Source: Holophagales bacterium UBA5066 (GTDB lineage Bacteria > Acidobacteriota > Thermoanaerobaculia > UBA5066). Taken from it: a stretch of DNA of 64,000 nucleotides. Below the pieces are notes generated by a model. It did not search any database, was not told where the DNA came from, and was given only the letters and a program-made list of their open reading frames with translations. The position numbers were made by a program, and so were the translations under genes. This document shows, in pieces, positions 34,693 to 42,756 of the stretch (within the stretch, counting starts at the first letter, position 1; every line of letters begins with the position of its first letter). The DNA lies in the NCBI GenBank assembly GCA_002414905.1, contig DIAY01000212.1, positions 30,914-94,913 of the forward strand. The letters run 5' to 3'.

Positions 34693-36549
34693 TCAGCCGG
34701 ACAGCTCGGCCCAGCGCGCGTAGAGCCGGTCGACCTCGGCCTGAGACTCCTCGATCTCCCGGGCGAGAGCGACGAGGCGGGGCCCGTCGCTGACGACCTC
34801 GGGCCGATGACACTCGGACTTCAGCGCCTCGAGCTTCTCCTCGGCCGTAAGGATTCTCGGTTCGATTCCACCCAGCTCGCGCTGTTCGAGGTAGCCGAGC
34901 CGGCGCTTCCCGGTCTTCCCCGGTGGGGCGGCCGCGTCCGGGGCGGATTCCTGCCGCGCGTCGCGTCCCTTCTCCGCCTTCGTGACCGCCGCCGCGCTCT
35001 CGCGTCTCTCCTTGCGCCAGCGCTCCCACTGGTCGAGGCCGGCCAGAGCCGTCACCCCGCTGCCTCCCTCGGGGTCGAAGGCGAGGAGCGAGTCCGTGGC
35101 GCGGTCGAGGAAGGCGCGATCGTGGGAGACGAGGAGAAGCGCGCCGGGAAAGTCGGAAAGGCTCTCCTCGAGGACGTTCAGCGTCGCGAGGTCGAGGTCG
35201 TTCGTCGGCTCGTCCAGGACGAGGAGCTGTGCCGGGCTGAGCATGAGCCGCGCTACGAGGAGGCGACTCTGCTCGCCGCCCGAGAGGCGCGAGACCTTCA
35301 TCTCCGCCTGCTCGGGTGAGAAGAGGAAGCGGTCGAGCCAGCTGCGGACGTGGATGAAGCGCCCGCGGTACTCCACCTGGTCCCCCTCCGGGCAGACCGT
35401 CTCCTTCACCGTCGCGTCCGGATCGAGCGAGTCGCGCCCCTGCTCGAAGAGGGCGACCGAGACGCCTTCGGCGCGCGTCACCGTTCCCGTGTCGGGCCGC
35501 TCCGTACCGAGGAGGACGCGCAAGAGCGTCGACTTGCCACAGCCGTTCGGCCCGATGAGGCCGAGGCGGCTGCCCGGCCGCAGGAGGAGGTCGAGTCCCG
35601 AGAAGAGCGTCCGCCCGCCGTAGCCTTTCGAGATCCCCTCGGCGACGAGAAGCCGCTTCGGCGCACGCCCTGCCCCGGTGAAGTCGATCTTCGCCGTCCT
35701 CGCGACGTTCCGTTCGGCGATCGACTCGATCTCGTCTCCGAGGGCCTCGGCCCTTTCGATGCGGGCCTTCTGCTTGGTGGCCCGAGCTTTCGGGCCGCGC
35801 CTCAGCCACTCCGTCTCGCGCCTCAGGACGTTGCGCAGGGACGACTCCCGGCTCTCCTGGGCGGCCAGGAGCACCTCCTTGGCCTCGAGCCACTTCTCGA
35901 AGCCGCCGGGTACCGAGAGGAGGCCGCCGGGGTTGCGCCGGTCGAGCTCGAGGATCCGTGTCGCCACCCGGGTCAGGAAGAGTCGATCGTGTGTGACCGT
36001 CACCGTCGCGAACGGTGCGCGCGAGAGAAGTTCTTCGAGCCAGACGATGCTCTCGACGTCGAGGTGGTTCGTCGGTTCGTCCAGCAGGAGAAGGTCGGGC
36101 TGCCGCACGAGCTCGCGGGCGAGGGCGACTCGCTTCTTCTGCCCTCCCGAGAGCGTGGACACGAGACTGTCGGGTCCGATGCCGCCGGTCGTCAGCGAGA
36201 GCTTCGCGAGCGCCTCGTCGGTTTTCAGCTCGGCCTCCCACGCCACGTCCTCGCCGTGGGAGACGTGGGCCTGCGCCCCCTCGAGGACGACGGACCTCAC
36301 GGTCGCCCCTTCCGCAAAGCTCGGGATCTGGGGGACGAGGCCGACGGAGACGCCTCCCTGGAAGATGACGGTGCCGTCGTCGGGCGGGATCTCCTGGGCG
36401 AGGATCGTCAAAAGTGTCGATTTCCCCGCGCCGTTCGGCCCGATCAGCCCGATGCGCTCGTCGCGCTCGATCCCGAACGAGAGGCCGGAAAAGAGAGTTC
36501 GGGTGCCAAACGCCTTCGACAGGCGCTGCGCGGCGACGAGAGGTGGCAC
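34693..36549 (-). CDS. uup: ABC-F ATPase, Uup type
   Basis: A 618-residue cytoplasmic protein with two ABC domains and no membrane domain. Walker A sequences are IGPNGAGKSTLL (N) and IGPNGCGKSTLLR (C), and the signatures are LSGGQKKRVALAR and LSGGEQSRLLVAR. Both DEPTN(H/D)LD Walker B motifs are intact. Between the domains is a short charged linker. The C-terminal 80 residues form the coiled-coil CTD typical of Uup (TAEEKLEALKSE ... IEESQAEVDRLYARW). ABC-F proteins act on the ribosome, and Uup also affects transposon precise excision. A separate antibiotic-resistance role is not indicated. Confidence 0.92.
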   Translation of the reverse strand: MPPLVAAQRLSKAFGTRTLFSGLSFGIERDERIGLIGPNGAGKSTLLTILAQEIPPDDGTVIFQGGVSVGLVPQIPSFAEGATVRSVVLEGAQAHVSHGEDVAWEAELKTDEALAKLSLTTGGIGPDSLVSTLSGGQKKRVALARELVRQPDLLLLDEPTNHLDVESIVWLEELLSRAPFATVTVTHDRLFLTRVATRILELDRRNPGGLLSVPGGFEKWLEAKEVLLAAQESRESSLRNVLRRETEWLRRGPKARATKQKARIERAEALGDEIESIAERNVARTAKIDFTGAGRAPKRLLVAEGISKGYGGRTLFSGLDLLLRPGSRLGLIGPNGCGKSTLLRVLLGTERPDTGTVTRAEGVSVALFEQGRDSLDPDATVKETVCPEGDQVEYRGRFIHVRSWLDRFLFSPEQAEMKVSRLSGGEQSRLLVARLMLSPAQLLVLDEPTNDLDLATLNVLEESLSDFPGALLLVSHDRAFLDRATDSLLAFDPEGGSGVTALAGLDQWERWRKERRESAAAVTKAEKGRDARQESAPDAAAPPGKTGKRRLGYLEQRELGGIEPRILTAEEKLEALKSECHRPEVVSDGPRLVALAREIEESQAEVDRLYARWAELSG

Positions 36550-36732
36550 CGCCTGACGTTAGCAGAGGCCCGGGCCTGGCGCGGAGACTCGGCAGCCCGG
36601 GGCTTCGGGATCGCCCGAAGCGACCGGGTGCCGGCGGAAATCTCCGGGCTTTACGAAACCGTGGATTCCGTCGTATACGCTTCGGCCCGGATGCGCCCGG
36701 CCGCGCCCGGCCGCACCGCAAGGAGACAATCC

Positions 36733-37782
36733 ATGATCAAAAGCCTCGGCTACGGAACCACCGCCCCTGCCGCCCCTCTCGGCCGCCTCGAGATCGACCG
36801 TCGCGACCCCGGCCCGAAGGACGTGAGGATCGAGATCCTCTTCTGTGGCATCTGCCACTCCGACCTCCATACCGTTCGCAACGAGTGGCACGGCACGACC
36901 TACCCCTGCATTCCCGGCCACGAGATCGTCGGCCGCGTTTCGGCCGTCGGCGCCGAGGTGAAGCGCTTCAAGGTCGGCGAGACCGCCGGTGTCGGCTGCA
37001 TGACCGACTCCTGTCGCACCTGCCCGAGCTGCAAGGACGGCTTCGAGCAGTTCTGCCACAAGGGCTGCGAGTTCACCTACAACAGCCCCGACCCGCACCT
37101 GGGCGGGATGACCTACGGTGGCTACACGAACGTCATCGTGGTCGACGAGGCCTTCGTTCTTCGCGTCCCTGAAGGGCTCGACCCCGCGGCCGCCGCGCCG
37201 CTGATGTGCGCCGGCATCACGACCTACTCGCCGCTGCGCCATTGGGGCACCGGTCCCGGCAAGAAGGTCGGCATCGTCGGCCTCGGCGGTCTCGGCCACA
37301 TGGGAGTCAAGCTCGCGCACGCGATGGGAGCGCACGTCGTCCTCTTCACGACGTCGGCCGGGAAGGTCGCCGACGCAAAGCGCCTCGGTGCCGACGAGGT
37401 CGTCCTCTCGAAGGACGAGAACGCGATGAAGTCGCACGCCGGAAGCTTCAACTTCATCCTCGACACGGTCGCGGCGTCGCACAACCTCGACGCCTACACC
37501 AGCCTCCTCGGTCGCGACGGCACGCTCTGTCTCGTCGGGGTGCCCGAGCTTCCGCACCCGTCCCCCGCCGTCTTCAACCTCATCTTCGGGCGGAAGAGTC
37601 TTGCCGGCTCGCTCATCGGAGGCATCGCCGAGACGCAGGAGATGCTCGACTTCTGTGCGGCCAAGAAGACCCCGGCCGACATCGAGCTGATCCCGATCCA
37701 GAAGGTGAACGAGGCCTACGAGCGGATGTTGAAGTCGGACGTGAAGTACCGCTTCGTCATCGACATGTCCTCGCTGAAGTAG
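36733..37782 (+). CDS. Zinc-dependent NAD(P) alcohol dehydrogenase (cinnamyl-alcohol type)
   Basis: A 349-residue medium-chain dehydrogenase. Catalytic zinc ligands are in FCGICHSDLHTV and PGHEIVGRV. Structural zinc cysteines are in CMTDSCRTCPSCKDGFEQFC. The Rossmann motif is GLGGLGHMGVKLAHAMGAHV. The CGICHSD/GHEIVG pattern and the late PLMCAGITTYSPLRHW segment place it with YahK/cinnamyl-alcohol-type NADP-dependent aldehyde reductases. Shine-Dalgarno AGGAGA precedes the ATG at 36733. The region 36550-36732 between it and the divergent ABC-F gene presumably holds both promoters. Confidence 0.93.
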   Translation: MIKSLGYGTTAPAAPLGRLEIDRRDPGPKDVRIEILFCGICHSDLHTVRNEWHGTTYPCIPGHEIVGRVSAVGAEVKRFKVGETAGVGCMTDSCRTCPSCKDGFEQFCHKGCEFTYNSPDPHLGGMTYGGYTNVIVVDEAFVLRVPEGLDPAAAAPLMCAGITTYSPLRHWGTGPGKKVGIVGLGGLGHMGVKLAHAMGAHVVLFTTSAGKVADAKRLGADEVVLSKDENAMKSHAGSFNFILDTVAASHNLDAYTSLLGRDGTLCLVGVPELPHPSPAVFNLIFGRKSLAGSLIGGIAETQEMLDFCAAKKTPADIELIPIQKVNEAYERMLKSDVKYRFVIDMSSLK

Positions 37783-37793
37783 AAAGCTCCATT

Positions 37794-37832
37794 CGCCCGG
37801 CGCCGCCGCTCCCCGCGGCGGCGGGCCGGGCG
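37794..37832 (+). terminator. GC-rich hairpin between the dehydrogenase and tautomerase genes
   Basis: Arms 37794-37809 and 37815-37832 pair along nearly their whole length, with a 2-nt bulge and loop TCCCC. It begins 12 nt after the dehydrogenase stop and ends 12 nt before the next ATG. Without a T-run it may attenuate rather than terminate. Confidence 0.45.
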
Positions 37833-37844
37833 GAGAATCCCGTC

Positions 37845-38213
37845 ATGCCGCACCTCGTCCTGGAGTATTCCGCCAACGTTCTCGACGAGCCGGATCTCAG
37901 GCGCGTCCTCCTCGACCTGCACGAGGCGGTGATGGCCTCGGGCCTCTTCGAGAGGAAGGACATCAAGAGCCGCGCCGTGAGGCACGACGTCTTCGCCGTC
38001 GCGGATGGCGCCGAGGACCGGGCCTTTGTGGCTCTGTCCATCGCCATCCTCGACGGGCGTCCCGACGACGTGAAGGCGGCGCTCGCAGAAGCCGCCCTCG
38101 AGGTCCTCGTGGGCTCCTACCCGAAGCTCGTCGCCGGCGGACGCGGGGCGATCAGCGTGGAGATCCGCGACCTGCACCGAGCGAGCTATCGGAGGGTGCA
38201 GGTCCGGGACTAA
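37845..38213 (+). CDS. 5-carboxymethyl-2-hydroxymuconate isomerase-like (CHMI/HpaF family)
   Basis: A 122-residue protein of the tautomerase superfamily. The mature N-terminus would be Pro-1 (MPHLVLEYSANV), the catalytic base of this group. The pattern of E7, YSANV and the later R residues (DIKSRAVR, RPDDVKAAL) fits CHMI, which acts in the homoprotocatechuate meta-cleavage pathway. No other hpa genes are near, so the true substrate may differ. CGGAGA lies about 9 nt before the ATG. Confidence 0.82.
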   Translation: MPHLVLEYSANVLDEPDLRRVLLDLHEAVMASGLFERKDIKSRAVRHDVFAVADGAEDRAFVALSIAILDGRPDDVKAALAEAALEVLVGSYPKLVAGGRGAISVEIRDLHRASYRRVQVRD

Positions 38214-38244
38214 TAGCCTGGTGGGAAGCTCGGACGCTCCCGGC

Positions 38245-39084
38245 TCAGAGGAGCGCGAGGATTCGATCGCGCGGCGGGATTCCCCCGCACTCGACCGCAC
38301 ACGTTCCCCACGCCACCGCCGTGACGAGGGCCGTCTCCATCGAGGACCCCGCGGCGAGCGCATGCAGGAGCCCCGCGGCGAAGACGTCGCCGGCCCCCGT
38401 GCTGTCGACGGGGGACGCCTCCCTTGCCGGGACGTGGAAGCGCCGGTCGGCGGAATGGGCCTCGGCTCCGCCCGCTCCTCGCGTCACGACCATCCAGCTC
38501 AGCGCCTCGCCTGCCGCCCTCCGTCCCGTTTCCCACGGTGCGAGTCTCTCCTCGTCCGGGAGGTCCGCCGCGGAGGCGACGAGGACGTGCGCGGGGCGGA
38601 TGCCGGGTCCGGACGGCGGCACGTGTGCCACGACGAGGGCCGAATCGAGCCGTGCGGCCAGGATCGGCGCGAGGTCGAGCTCGCGGCTCCTCACGTAGAT
38701 CACGTCGGCCGGGATCGTCTGCAGCCGCCGGGGTGGGCCCTCCTCGCGGCAGCGGTGGAGGTTCACGACGGTCCTCTCGCCGTCGGGCTCGACGAGGACG
38801 AGGGAGCGTGTGCTCGGACCGGCGCGACGGATCACCTGCGACGTGTCGACCCCGGCGTCAGAGAGTCGCGCGAGGATGATGCTTCCCTCGGGATCGGTCC
38901 CGACGGAGGAGACGACCGTCACCGCGTGCCCGGCGAAGGAGAGCGGGATCGCCGTATTCGCCGCACCGCCGCCGACGCGCCGGCCCCGCTCGCGTCCGTC
39001 GAGGTGCATCCCCGCGCGCAGCGGCTGGCGCAGTGTGACGACCTCGTCGATCGAGATGGAGCCGACGACGACGATACGGGACAT
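38245..39084 (-). CDS. PfkB-family carbohydrate kinase
   Basis: A 279-residue ribokinase-fold sugar kinase. The N-terminus is RIVVVGSISIDEVV, then the GG motif in RRVGGGAANTAIPLSFAG. The C-terminal PfkB signature STGAGDVFAAGLLHAL includes the catalytic Asp in GAGD. It is a little short, with a reduced middle region. The substrate cannot be assigned. It converges with the tautomerase gene and lies 44 nt downstream of rubrerythrin on the same strand. Confidence 0.88.
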   Translation of the reverse strand: MSRIVVVGSISIDEVVTLRQPLRAGMHLDGRERGRRVGGGAANTAIPLSFAGHAVTVVSSVGTDPEGSIILARLSDAGVDTSQVIRRAGPSTRSLVLVEPDGERTVVNLHRCREEGPPRRLQTIPADVIYVRSRELDLAPILAARLDSALVVAHVPPSGPGIRPAHVLVASAADLPDEERLAPWETGRRAAGEALSWMVVTRGAGGAEAHSADRRFHVPAREASPVDSTGAGDVFAAGLLHALAAGSSMETALVTAVAWGTCAVECGGIPPRDRILALL

Positions 39085-39128
39085 TTCGAGAGCCTAGGCT
39101 ACGCCTATCGGGCCCGGCGCCCCTCGCT

Positions 39129-39671
39129 TCAGACCTCGCACTCCAGCATCGCGCGGAAGTACGACTGCGGGTGCGCGCAGACGGTGCAGACCTTCGGTGC
39201 CTCCAGCCCCTTTTCGATGTGTCCGCAGTTCGTGCAGTACCAGTAGACCTCGGTCCCCTTCTTGAAGACGGCACCGGCCTTGAGGTCCTCGAGGGCCTTG
39301 CGGAACCGCATCTCGTGGTGCTTCTCGACATCGGCGAGCTGAGTAAAGAAGTGGGCGATCGGGACGAAGCCTTCCTCCCCGGCCTCCTTCGCCATCCTCA
39401 CGTACATGTCGGTCCACTCCATGTTCTCTGCCGCGATGCACGTCTCGAGGTTCGCGTCCGTCGCGGCGAGCATGTCGAGGAACTTGAACATCCGCTTGGC
39501 GTGCTCTTTCTCCTCCTCGGCCGTCGTCTCGAAGACCTTCGCGATCTCGAGGAGGCCCGACTTGCGGGCCTCGCTCGCGAAGAAGGTGTACTTGTTGCGG
39601 GCCATCGATTCGCCGGCAAAGGCTTCCTTCAGGTTCTTCTCGGTCTTCGTTCCGGTCAGCTTTCCAGCCAT
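39129..39671 (-). CDS. Rubrerythrin
   Basis: A non-haem di-iron peroxidase that protects anaerobic or microaerophilic cells from peroxide. The 180-residue protein has an erythrin four-helix domain with the two EXXH-type sites (ETTAEEEKEHAKRM and LADVEKHHEMRF) plus Glu in AFAGESMARN. A C-terminal rubredoxin-like [Fe(SCys)4] domain has YCTNCGH and VCTVCAHP. Strong Shine-Dalgarno (AAGGAG). Its presence suggests exposure to low oxygen. Confidence 0.95.
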   Translation of the reverse strand: MAGKLTGTKTEKNLKEAFAGESMARNKYTFFASEARKSGLLEIAKVFETTAEEEKEHAKRMFKFLDMLAATDANLETCIAAENMEWTDMYVRMAKEAGEEGFVPIAHFFTQLADVEKHHEMRFRKALEDLKAGAVFKKGTEVYWYCTNCGHIEKGLEAPKVCTVCAHPQSYFRAMLECEV

Positions 39672-39794
39672 GGTTCTGCTCCTTCGTGTCCGGTATCCGT
39701 CGCCTCCATGGCGCCGTCATCGGGCCAACGGGCAAGCTTAGCGCGAATGGAGCTCGCGCGCGTCCGGGGTCGGCGCGGGTAACATCGGCGCCTG

Positions 39795-40565
39795 ATGACG
39801 AAGACGATTCCTCGTGGCCCGGACGGTCGGCGCGTCCGGCAGCTTCTCTCGCAGGCCAGACCGCACCGCACCGTCCCGGCGCGGGTGGAAGTGCTCTCGG
39901 CGAGCCTCGTCGGCTGCCCCTACGAAGCCAACGGGCTGGCAGGCTCGGCGGAGACGCCCGAGGTCTTCACCGCCTCCCTCGACCGCTTCGACTGCGTGAC
40001 CTACGTCGAGACGGTCCTCGCGCTGGCTCGCGCCTCCGGGCCCGACGGTTTCGCCGGGGAGCTGCGCCGGATCCGGTATGACGGCGGCGAGGTCGAGTGG
40101 GCCCGCCGGAACCACTACATGACCGACTGGGTCCGGCGGAACGCGAAGGCCGGACTCGTGAAGCCCGTCCCGCCGGGAGCGCTCGGCACGAAAAGGGCGC
40201 GGCTCCTCGACGCGGTCGAGGGCCTCCCGCCACGGCGGACGCGCTTTTCCTGCGTCCCGAAGGCGGGGTGGCCGGCGTTCGCTCCCCGCGTGAGAAACGG
40301 GGACGTGATTCTTTTCGCCAGTACGAACCCTCGACTCGACGTCTTCCACTGCGGCCTCCTCGTTCTCGCGGGCGGACGCTGGAATCTCCGCCACGCCTCG
40401 CGCAGCCAGGGCCGGGTCGTGGAAGAGGAGCTTTCGGGTTTCCTCGCGGGCAACAGGATGGCCGGCGTGATCGTCGTGAGGCCGCTCGAGGTGGCCGGCC
40501 CGCCGGTTCCTCCCGCCCGCTCGTCGCCCGTGGTAAAGGGCGGCGGGGCGAAAGGGAAGGCGTGA
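39795..40565 (+). CDS. DUF1460 (AmiA-like/NlpC-P60 fold) protein without signal peptide
   Basis: A 256-residue protein of the DUF1460 family, cysteine amidase/peptidase-like enzymes related to NlpC/P60. The nucleophile motif is LDRFDCVTYVETVLAL (Cys near residue 66) and the His is in the DVFHCGLLV strand, as expected. Most family members I know carry an export signal. Here the protein begins MTKTIPRGPDGRRVRQLL, and an in-frame stop lies only five codons upstream, so no signal peptide can be added. Its stop overlaps the next start by GTGA, tying it to the GT2-DUF4922-SpoIID genes. Confidence 0.78.
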   Translation: MTKTIPRGPDGRRVRQLLSQARPHRTVPARVEVLSASLVGCPYEANGLAGSAETPEVFTASLDRFDCVTYVETVLALARASGPDGFAGELRRIRYDGGEVEWARRNHYMTDWVRRNAKAGLVKPVPPGALGTKRARLLDAVEGLPPRRTRFSCVPKAGWPAFAPRVRNGDVILFASTNPRLDVFHCGLLVLAGGRWNLRHASRSQGRVVEEELSGFLAGNRMAGVIVVRPLEVAGPPVPPARSSPVVKGGGAKGKA

Positions 40566-41851
40566 GCGTCCTCCACCCGATGCCCCCTTCCTCCGGGGCC
40601 CTCGCCGCCCTCCTGGAGACGGCGGGCCAGGACGTCCTCTTCCTCGCCGACCCGCGCGTCACGGTGCATCCCGGGCCCAGGATGTTCGAACGGATGGCAC
40701 AGGTGCTGAGGGACACGGGTGCGGGCTGGGTCTACTCGGACGCCACCGGCCACCCGCGGATCGATTACCGTCCCGGGAGCCTGCGCGACACGTTCGAGTT
40801 CGGGCCGGTCGTCGCCCTCGCGGTGAACGCGGCGCGAGAGGCGGGCGCCGAGCCGGACCTTCGCTGGGGAGCCCTCTATGACCTCCGGCTCCGCCTCTCG
40901 GAGAGATGGCCGGTCGTCAGGATCCCGGAACCGCTCTACATGGCGAGCCTTGCCGAGGTGAGGCCCTCGAACGAGGCCCAGTTCGACTACGTCGATCCTC
41001 GCCACCGCGACTTCCAGGTCGAGATGGAGCGCGTCGCGACGGAACACCTCCGGCGGATCGGCGCGCTCCTCCCTCCGCGGTTCGAGGCGGTGTCGAGGTC
41101 GGACGGGAGCTTTCCGGTCGAAGCGAGCGTCGTCATTCCCGTCCGCAACCGCGAGCGGACGATCCTCGACGCCGTCGGCAGCGCGCTCTCGCAGCAGGCG
41201 CCGTTCCCGTTCAACGTCCTCGTCGTCGACAACCACTCCACCGACGGGACGACGGAGATGCTCCGCGGCGTCCGCGACCCGCGGCTCGTCCACGTCATTC
41301 CGGAACGGCGCGACCTCGGAATCGGCGGCTGCTGGGACGAGGCGGTCTTCCATCCGCGCTGCGGCCGCTTCTCGGTCCAGCTCGACTCGGACGACCTCTA
41401 CCTCGACGAGAACGTCCTCGCCCGCATCGTCGGGGGGCTGGAACGGGGGCCGTACGCGATGGTCGTCGCGTCGTACACGATGGTCGACTTCGCGCTGAAC
41501 GAGATTCCGCCCGGCCTCGTCGACCACCGCGAGTGGACTCGCGAGAACGGCCGCAACAACGCCCTTCGCGTGAACGGTTTCGGCGCGCCGCGGGCCTTCG
41601 ACACCGCGGTCCTCCGGCGCGTCGGCTTCCCGAACGTCAGCTACGGCGAGGACTACGCCGTCGCCCTCCGGATGAGCCGCGAGTACGAGATCGGCCGCAT
41701 CTACGAGTCGGTCTACCTCTGCCGCCGCTGGGAAGGGAACTCCGACAGCGCCCTCCCGCTCGAGACGCAGAACCGCTACGACGCCTACAAGGACTGGCTC
41801 CGGACGGTGGAGATCGCCGCCCGGCAGCGAACGCCGGGAGCCCGGCCCTGA
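40562..41851 (+). CDS. GT2 glycosyltransferase of the DUF4922/SpoIID cluster
   Basis: A 429-residue protein. The N-terminal third (about 1-170) looks like a degenerate nucleotidyl/glycosyl-transferase-like region with the landmark IDYRPGSLRDTFEFGPVVAL. The C-terminal part is a GT2 GT-A domain with SVVIPVRNRERTILDAVGSALSQ, VVDNHSTDGT, the DXD-type QLDSDDLYLDE and the acceptor-side GYGEDY-like SYGEDYAVALRM. There are no membrane segments. The start is GTG at 40562, overlapping the DUF1460 stop. Its TGA overlaps the DUF4922 start. The sugar is unknown. Confidence 0.83.
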   Translation: MSVLHPMPPSSGALAALLETAGQDVLFLADPRVTVHPGPRMFERMAQVLRDTGAGWVYSDATGHPRIDYRPGSLRDTFEFGPVVALAVNAAREAGAEPDLRWGALYDLRLRLSERWPVVRIPEPLYMASLAEVRPSNEAQFDYVDPRHRDFQVEMERVATEHLRRIGALLPPRFEAVSRSDGSFPVEASVVIPVRNRERTILDAVGSALSQQAPFPFNVLVVDNHSTDGTTEMLRGVRDPRLVHVIPERRDLGIGGCWDEAVFHPRCGRFSVQLDSDDLYLDENVLARIVGGLERGPYAMVVASYTMVDFALNEIPPGLVDHREWTRENGRNNALRVNGFGAPRAFDTAVLRRVGFPNVSYGEDYAVALRMSREYEIGRIYESVYLCRRWEGNSDSALPLETQNRYDAYKDWLRTVEIAARQRTPGARP

Positions 41852-42756
41852 AGGTCGACCTCCCGCGGGACGTCGAGGCGCTCTTCCGGCAACAGCGGGA
41901 GGAGTGGCCCCTGCTTCGGAAGGGCCTGGCGGGCCTCGCCGAAGCCCTCACGCGTCCCCTGATCTCAGATGGGGTCGAGGTCCTGCTGCGCCACATTCCG
42001 CACCGCGTCGCGAGCACGACGGCGGCCGTGGATCGCGAGTCGATCGCGAGGCGCCCCTGCTTCCTCTGTGTCGCGAACCTTCCCCCGGAGCAGAGGGGCC
42101 TCGCGTGGGGCGAGGGCTTCACGCTCCTCTGCAACCCGTTCCCCATCGTGGAACGGCACCTCACCATCGTCCACCGGGAGCATCGCCCACAGCAAATCGA
42201 GGGACAGGTCGGAACGATGCTCGACCTCGCGGCGGCGCTTCCCGGCTTTTTCACCGTCTACAACGGCCCGCAGTGCGGCGCCTCTGCACCCGACCACCTG
42301 CACCTGCAGGCCGGATTGCGGGACGAGCTCCCGATCGTGAGGGAAACGGCCGGGAAAGCGGGGCCGGCGATCGAGACATACGGGGTAAGGGCGCTGCTCT
42401 TGCGCGGGCCGGACCGGTCGCAAGTCGTGGACGAGACGGAACGGGCCCTCGCGCTCCTCTCCGCCGTGACCGGGAAGGAGCCGGAGCCGTGGTGCAACGT
42501 CGCGGCCTGGGCGGAGCCGGAGTCCGGCTTCTCGCTGGTGCTGTACCCCCGAAGCAGGCACCGGCCCGACGCCTTTCACACGGGCGAGCTGGCAGTCAGC
42601 CCGGCCACGATCGATATGTCGGGAATTCTCGTGGCGCCCTTTGCGAGGGATTTCGAGTGTCTCTCCGGCGACGACGCGGCGGCCGTCTACCGCGAAGTCA
42701 CGATTCCCCAGGACCAGTTCCGGGACGTTCTGGCCCGGCTGGAGAGCCGATGCTGA
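41848..42756 (+). CDS. DUF4922 GalT/HIT-like nucleotide phosphorylase, apparent CTG start
   Basis: A protein of about 302 residues. The segment ERRPCFLC (written here IARRPCFLCVANLPPEQRG, residues ~66-84) and the active-site motif APDHLHLQAG (about 150) match DUF4922. This group is related to Ap4A and GDP-galactose phosphorylases of the GalT/HIT superfamily, where the H-x-H-x-Q forms the nucleotidyl intermediate. The only start that keeps the family N-terminus is CTG at 41848-41850, sharing bases with the GT2 stop (CTGA). GGGAG lies 7 nt upstream. It overlaps the SpoIID ATG by 7 nt. Cytoplasmic. Confidence 0.82.
   Translation: MKVDLPRDVEALFRQQREEWPLLRKGLAGLAEALTRPLISDGVEVLLRHIPHRVASTTAAVDRESIARRPCFLCVANLPPEQRGLAWGEGFTLLCNPFPIVERHLTIVHREHRPQQIEGQVGTMLDLAAALPGFFTVYNGPQCGASAPDHLHLQAGLRDELPIVRETAGKAGPAIETYGVRALLLRGPDRSQVVDETERALALLSAVTGKEPEPWCNVAAWAEPESGFSLVLYPRSRHRPDAFHTGELAVSPATIDMSGILVAPFARDFECLSGDDAAAVYREVTIPQDQFRDVLARLESRC

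Noticed and set aside
39095..39107. Small palindrome TAGGC-TAC-GCCTA upstream of the PfkB gene
   Set aside because: Five-base arms are expected by chance; no second copy or promoter context seen.
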